A stretch of 25,945 nucleotides of DNA from Nephromyces sp. MM_2019 (Eukaryota > Apicomplexa > Aconoidasida > Nephromycida): assembly GCA_015657535.1 (NCBI GenBank), contig JADHZB010000604.1:1-25945 (forward strand). The letters run 5' to 3'. Numbering within the stretch: position 1 is the first letter of the stretch; the number at the start of each line of letters is the position of its first letter. Positions 22,004 to 25,945 of this stretch are shown here, in pieces. The translations under genes and the position numbers were made by a program. The notes under the pieces were generated by a model. It saw only the letters and a list, made by a program, of their open reading frames with translations. It was not told the origin of the DNA and did no database searches.

Positions 22004-23637
22004 TGTGTGTGTGTGTGTGTGTGCAGTTAAATATATCTATATGTGTACGTGTGAAATTACACATATATATGTGTATATACAGTTAAGAGAGACATGTAGA
22101 TCTAAATATATGTTTTTAAACATTGTCTTTATATAAATTTGTGTGTAGTTATCTAATCAACTTTCAAACCTAATTATTTAACAACAATGAATTTATCTAT
22201 TTATTGTGTGTATAATTAACTTAAATTTTTACATTAATTTTTATAAACAATTACGAATACATATAAATTTATTATATAAACTCAAATATATATTTTAAAA
22301 ATTTATACTACTTAACATGTATGTTGCAATTTATATTCGAATTATTACTTCCACTATAATATATTTACACATTATAACTTATACACATTATGATTTATTT
22401 ACAACTTATAACTTATTTACAAATTAATACATTTGTGTGTTTAATAGGCTTTAATTTCAATTTTCTACAAACTCATATTTGAGGCTAAACACATTCTATA
22501 CCTGTACTTTAACTTTTAAAACAATTAATTTTCAAAGCTATAATTTTTATGTGTGTGTGTGTGTAAATAAATATATATATATATATACATCTAAATATAG
22601 ATATGTGTGTGTATTTTGGAAATTATGCATCTGAATGTGTGTATATACATGTGCCTAAATCAATGCATCTGATTATGTCTATATATCTATTTAAGAATAT
22701 GTTTAAAATTGTTTATATCTGTATAATATATATATATATGTGTAGTTTATATTTATTGATATCAAGTGTATAAATTTATAACACTAAATTATATATCTAG
22801 TTGTGTGTGTGTAATCACTTAACCGAAATAGATAATTGAAATATATTATAATGTTGTAATAAATAATATGACCCACTATATTTTTATTTAATAATAATAA
22901 TGTGTGTGTGTATATGTGTGCTTATATAAGAAAATTATGATATTGACTTAAAAGAGTGATTCCTTAAATCTTAAACATTTTAAAGTTTATACACATACAC
23001 ACACACACACAACACAAACTCTTTCACACATACACTGAGATTCATACACATTTTCAGATATATACACACATTCCCCAATTACAAAAATTCATATTAAGCT
23101 AATATATATAAATATATATATGCACATACACATGGGTAAACACACATAGAAAATAGTCAACACATCTAGACATGACTTTAGATTGATGTTATATTTCTAC
23201 TTAATTGAATACTTGTATACACACACACAAATATATATATATATACACACATATTTACACACACATATATATATATAATAAATTTGGAAATTAGAAAAAA
23301 TGGTTATAAAAAGTATAAGAAAGTAACTGGTTCACAGACACACGTATATATACACACACCCACAAAAGTACATATATAAAACATACCCAACTACATAACC
23401 ACACACTCACACACACTCACAGATACACACATACATATATATTTAGCGAATCTAATGTAACTTATATCACTATATATGTATATACACACACATATATTTT
23501 AGTAATTATGTATATATACACACATATATATATTCACAATTACATGTACACACATGTAACAAAAAATTTACACACACATTGCCCTATCTAAGCAATTTGA
23601 TAATTATTGGATAAAATAATACAAATAGGCCCTAAAA
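22004..23637. repeat. Intergenic microsatellite-rich sequence (GT, CA and TA tracts)
   Basis: The spacer between mL49 and glucosidase II alpha. GTGTGT tracts predominate up to about 22920 and CACACA tracts from about 22990 to 23580, interspersed with TA runs. The repeat polarity therefore flips once near 22.95 kb. I see no coding exon. The sequence includes the 3' UTR of mL49 and presumably the promoter of the next gene. Confidence 0.6.
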
Positions 23638-25945
23638 ATGAGTTGTAATTATACACATTTAACCTTAATTTTTGTATTAATTTTACACATTTTGTATAAC
23701 AAATTTAATGTAATGTGTGTAGAACGTAATGTGTTCAAAAAATGTAAACACACACCATTTTGTAATCGATACTTTGAATTCAGAGAGTTTATTGAAAACG
23801 GTTAGTATGGGTGTGTACATATATATATATATATATAAATTGTGTTATGTATATATATATATATATATATTTATAAATTGTGTTATGTGTGTGTATGTGT
23901 GTGTGTATATTTACATAAGTTGTGTTATGTATGTGTATGTGTGTGTATATCTATAGGTTGTGTTATGTGTGTGTTTTTAAATGAGCTGTGGTGTGTACAG
24001 ATTGTATATGAATATAGATGTTGTATAGGATATGAGTGGATATATATATATAAGTTGTGCGTGTATGCTTACAGGTTGTGTGTATGTGTGTATAAGTTAT
24101 AGGTGTATGTGTATAAGTTGTGGGTGTGTGTGTATAAGTTGTGGGTGTATGTGTATAAGTTGTGGGTGTGTGTGTATATGATCAACTGTGGGTGTGTTTA
24201 TATAATCAATTGTGGGTGTGAGTGTATGATCTATTGTGGGTGCTTATATATAAAGTGGGATATGGGTGTGTGTATAAGCTGTTTATGAGCTATATGGGGT
24301 TTGTGGATGAAATGTGTGAAAATTTGGGTTGTATATGATTTGTTAGTGTGTATGGAGTAAGGATTGTATGTATATTTGGAATATGTCAGAGCTGTACATG
24401 TGTGTGGTTTATGTGCAAGTATAGAGTGTGTGTGTGTGTGTCGATTATTTGTCTTTATATGCTGAATATGTGTGTACAAAAATGGCATGTGTGTAATTGG
24501 CTGTGTGTGTGTGTGTGGGTTATGCAAGTTTATTAATTGCATGTGGGTGCATAGTTTTGTATATTGTGTGGTATTTGTTTTTTGGTTGCATTTTAAATCT
24601 TAACTATATAAATTATTATCTGTACTGAATATTCTAAATATTTGCACACATATATTTTACACACAAATTATCATTCATATACACTATTACCTTTACTCAT
24701 AATCCCTACATACACACCCTCACACACTCATACCAGCACATACCCATATCCCTTACACACACATATACACACATACATACACACACACATACACACACAC
24801 ACACACATACACACACACACACACATACACACACACACACACATACACACACACACATACATACACACACATACATACATACACATACACACACATACAC
24901 ACCCACCCACACATACACACATACACACACACCCACACATACACACATACACCCACACCCACACCCACACATACACACATACACACACATACATACACAC
25001 ATACACACATACACACACACAACAATATATACTATTTTAGCTAAAATTGACAGCTTTGGGCGTATACCATCTTCATACACATTTTTCCCAAGCACCTGTA
25101 AATCAACCTATGATGAAAATAAACGTTCTCAACCATCTATAGTGTGTTATATTAGCCACACACACACATTTTTACCCCTCAAATTAAATATAAATATTTA
25201 CACACTTGGTATTATACGTACAACCCTTGATGAAGATTTCAGTGATGAAGAATATAAACAATTTTATGATATATATTATAACAACACACACAACACACAC
25301 AACACACACAACACACACAACACACACAACACACATGACACACACAACACACATGACAAACACAACACACATGACAAACACAACACACATGACACACACA
25401 ACACACACAATATAAACAAAACATACATACATGATATAAACAACACACATAAACATGAAACACACAATACACACACAGATAACACACATACAAATTTTGA
25501 ACCAGATGAATATAATCAAGTGTGTGTGAATAATGAATTTGATTATGATGTGTCTACACACCTTGAAGATAATGATAATATAGGTACACACACAGACACA
25601 ATTAATAAAAATCATATACATATACTCAATAATAGTACACACACTTTTATATATGATAATGAGGACACATATGAACATATTTATGATAAGGAATCACATG
25701 TACACACATCTAATAATGAGGATACACACACACATATTTATGATAAGGACACATACACACACACTTATGATAATGATTATACACATACACATGATACTTA
25801 TATAGATACACATAAATATAATAGTCAGGATAGTGTTAAAAATTTACATGATAAATATACACACACACACATACATATGAACATGTAGATAAATATACAC
25901 ACACACACATACATATGAACATGTAGATAAATATACACACACACA
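23638..25945 (+). CDS. GANAB: Glucosidase II alpha subunit (GH31), N-terminal part, runs off the window
   Basis: ER enzyme that trims glucose from N-glycans in the calnexin cycle. Exon 1 is 23638-23800. It starts with MSCNYTHLTLIFVLILHILY, a signal peptide (hydrophobic core about residues 8-20), followed by VFKKCKHTPFCNRYF (about 32-46), matching the FxxC....FCxR hallmark of glucosidase II alpha. Donor GTTAGT, then a 1240-nt repeat-filled intron. Exon 2 begins at 25041 in matching phase: KIDSFGRIPSSYTF..., then LPLKLNINIYTLGIIRTTLDED, which fits the N-terminal beta-sandwich strand of the family (...GIxRxxIDE). From about 25281 comes a long Asn-Thr-His/Asp/Tyr low-complexity insert lasting to about 25885. 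The frame reaches TAG at 25886-25888 inside a 38-bp tandem repeat. The exon probably ends shortly before this, or at the GTAGAT donor in the repeat. The catalytic GH31 domain is beyond the window. Confidence 0.78.
23815..24560. repeat. GT/TA microsatellites and GTTGTGGGTGTGTGTGTATAA minisatellite in GANAB intron 1
   Basis: Blocks of TATATA alternate with AAATTGTGTTATGTGTGTG (about 23835-23970). Then about seven copies of a 25-30 bp unit of the form TTGTGGGTGTGTGTATAAG follow (about 24105-24265). The plus strand is G/T-rich throughout this half of the intron. Confidence 0.8.
24745..25022. repeat. Long (CA)n / (ACAT)n / (ACCC)n array
   Basis: About 280 bp of almost pure CACACA with interspersed CATA and CCCA variants occupy the second half of GANAB intron 1, just before the acceptor at 25040. 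The polarity is opposite to the GT-rich first half, so the transcript could pair with itself. Confidence 0.95.
25281..25410 (+). repeat. In-frame 9-bp repeat AACACACAC encoding Asn-Thr-His
   Basis: About 13 copies of AACACACAC with GACACACAC and GACAAACAC variants are read in frame as Asn-Thr-His, Asp-Thr-His and Asp-Lys-His. The 9-bp period keeps the frame of the glucosidase II alpha exon. Variants clustering in the later copies suggest expansion from one end. Confidence 0.9.
25850..25945. repeat. 38-bp tandem repeat, two full copies plus a partial, reaching the window end
   Basis: Unit GATAAATATACACACACACA plus CATACATATGAACATGTA. Copies are at 25850-25887, 25888-25925 and 25926-25945 (partial), with no mismatches seen. 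The period is not a multiple of three, and each unit boundary creates a TAG in the frame of the upstream exon. Confidence 0.95.

Noticed and set aside
23729..24290. Plus-strand open frames of 60-86 residues rich in Tyr, Ile, Val and Cys
   Set aside because: They run out of glucosidase exon 1 in the wrong frame and through the GT/TA repeats of intron 1.
24745..25022. Regular repeats that might suggest a CRISPR array or a telomere
   Set aside because: There are no unique spacers and no telomeric unit. It is a simple CA/ACAT/ACCC microsatellite in a eukaryotic intron.
24706..25095. Several minus-strand open frames rich in Cys, Val and Met, and a plus-strand His/Thr frame over the same bases
   Set aside because: They are translations of a CA/GT dinucleotide array, which has no stop codons in several frames. 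They lie within an intron, with no start context or family signal.
25184..25678. A 164-residue minus-strand open frame rich in Val and Cys
   Set aside because: It is the antisense of the Asn-Thr-His repeat exon of glucosidase II alpha.
1..25945. tRNA, rRNA or transposon genes
   Set aside because: By eye I found no tRNA cloverleaf with a GTTCRA box, no rRNA-like conserved stretch, and no transposase, reverse transcriptase or terminal inverted repeats. A covariance-model scan would be decisive.

Overview
This is a eukaryotic nuclear window from a very AT-rich protist. Every gene I could rebuild is split by GT-AG introns, and the products are eukaryotic housekeeping proteins: an acyl-CoA dehydrogenase/oxidase, mitoribosomal mL49, the m6A-writer subunit WTAP, ER glucosidase II alpha, and an organellar-type pseudouridine synthase homologue. 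The many small exons, low GC and His/Thr/Asn low-complexity coding insert would fit an apicomplexan-like alveolate. The sequence alone does not prove the lineage.

Layout. (1) 136-4442, minus: a ten-exon acyl-CoA oxidase 4-like acyl-CoA dehydrogenase with long microsatellite-filled introns. (2) About 4.4-7.8 kb: mostly gene-free, with one possible small LYR-like exon and a structured hairpin region. (3) 7825 to at least 10765, minus: an RluA-family pseudouridine synthase homologue that seems to have lost its catalytic aspartate; further coding-like exons lie on the same strand up to about 11.33 kb. (4) 12311-13640, plus: an orphan two-exon protein. (5) 13893-14861, minus: a 99-aa mL49-like mitoribosomal protein in four exons. 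(6) 15416-16776, plus: WTAP in six exons with introns of 32-69 nt. (7) 17259-18828, plus: a seven-exon 115-aa protein I do not recognise. (8) About 19.8-20.2 kb, minus: weak coding-like exons, possibly WD40-like. (9) 20515-22003, plus: a second mL49 homologue in three exons. (10) 23638 to the window end, plus: the N-terminal part of glucosidase II alpha, with a signal peptide and a large Asn-Thr-His repeat insert, running off the window.

The exon models for the acyl-CoA enzyme, both mL49 genes, WTAP, the orphan gene at 12.3 kb and the 115-aa gene were built by hand. Each keeps reading phase across every junction, which is the main support for them. The main unusual points are the two mL49 homologues less than 6 kb apart, the RluA homologue with Gly at the catalytic Asp position, the sharp split between microsatellite-rich flanks (below about 5.8 kb, above about 19.5 kb) and a nearly microsatellite-free core, and the spread of CA-repeat sequence into coding sequence in glucosidase II alpha. 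There is no operon-like logic. Three genes (both mL49 and the RluA homologue) plausibly serve organellar ribosomes; the others are functionally unrelated.
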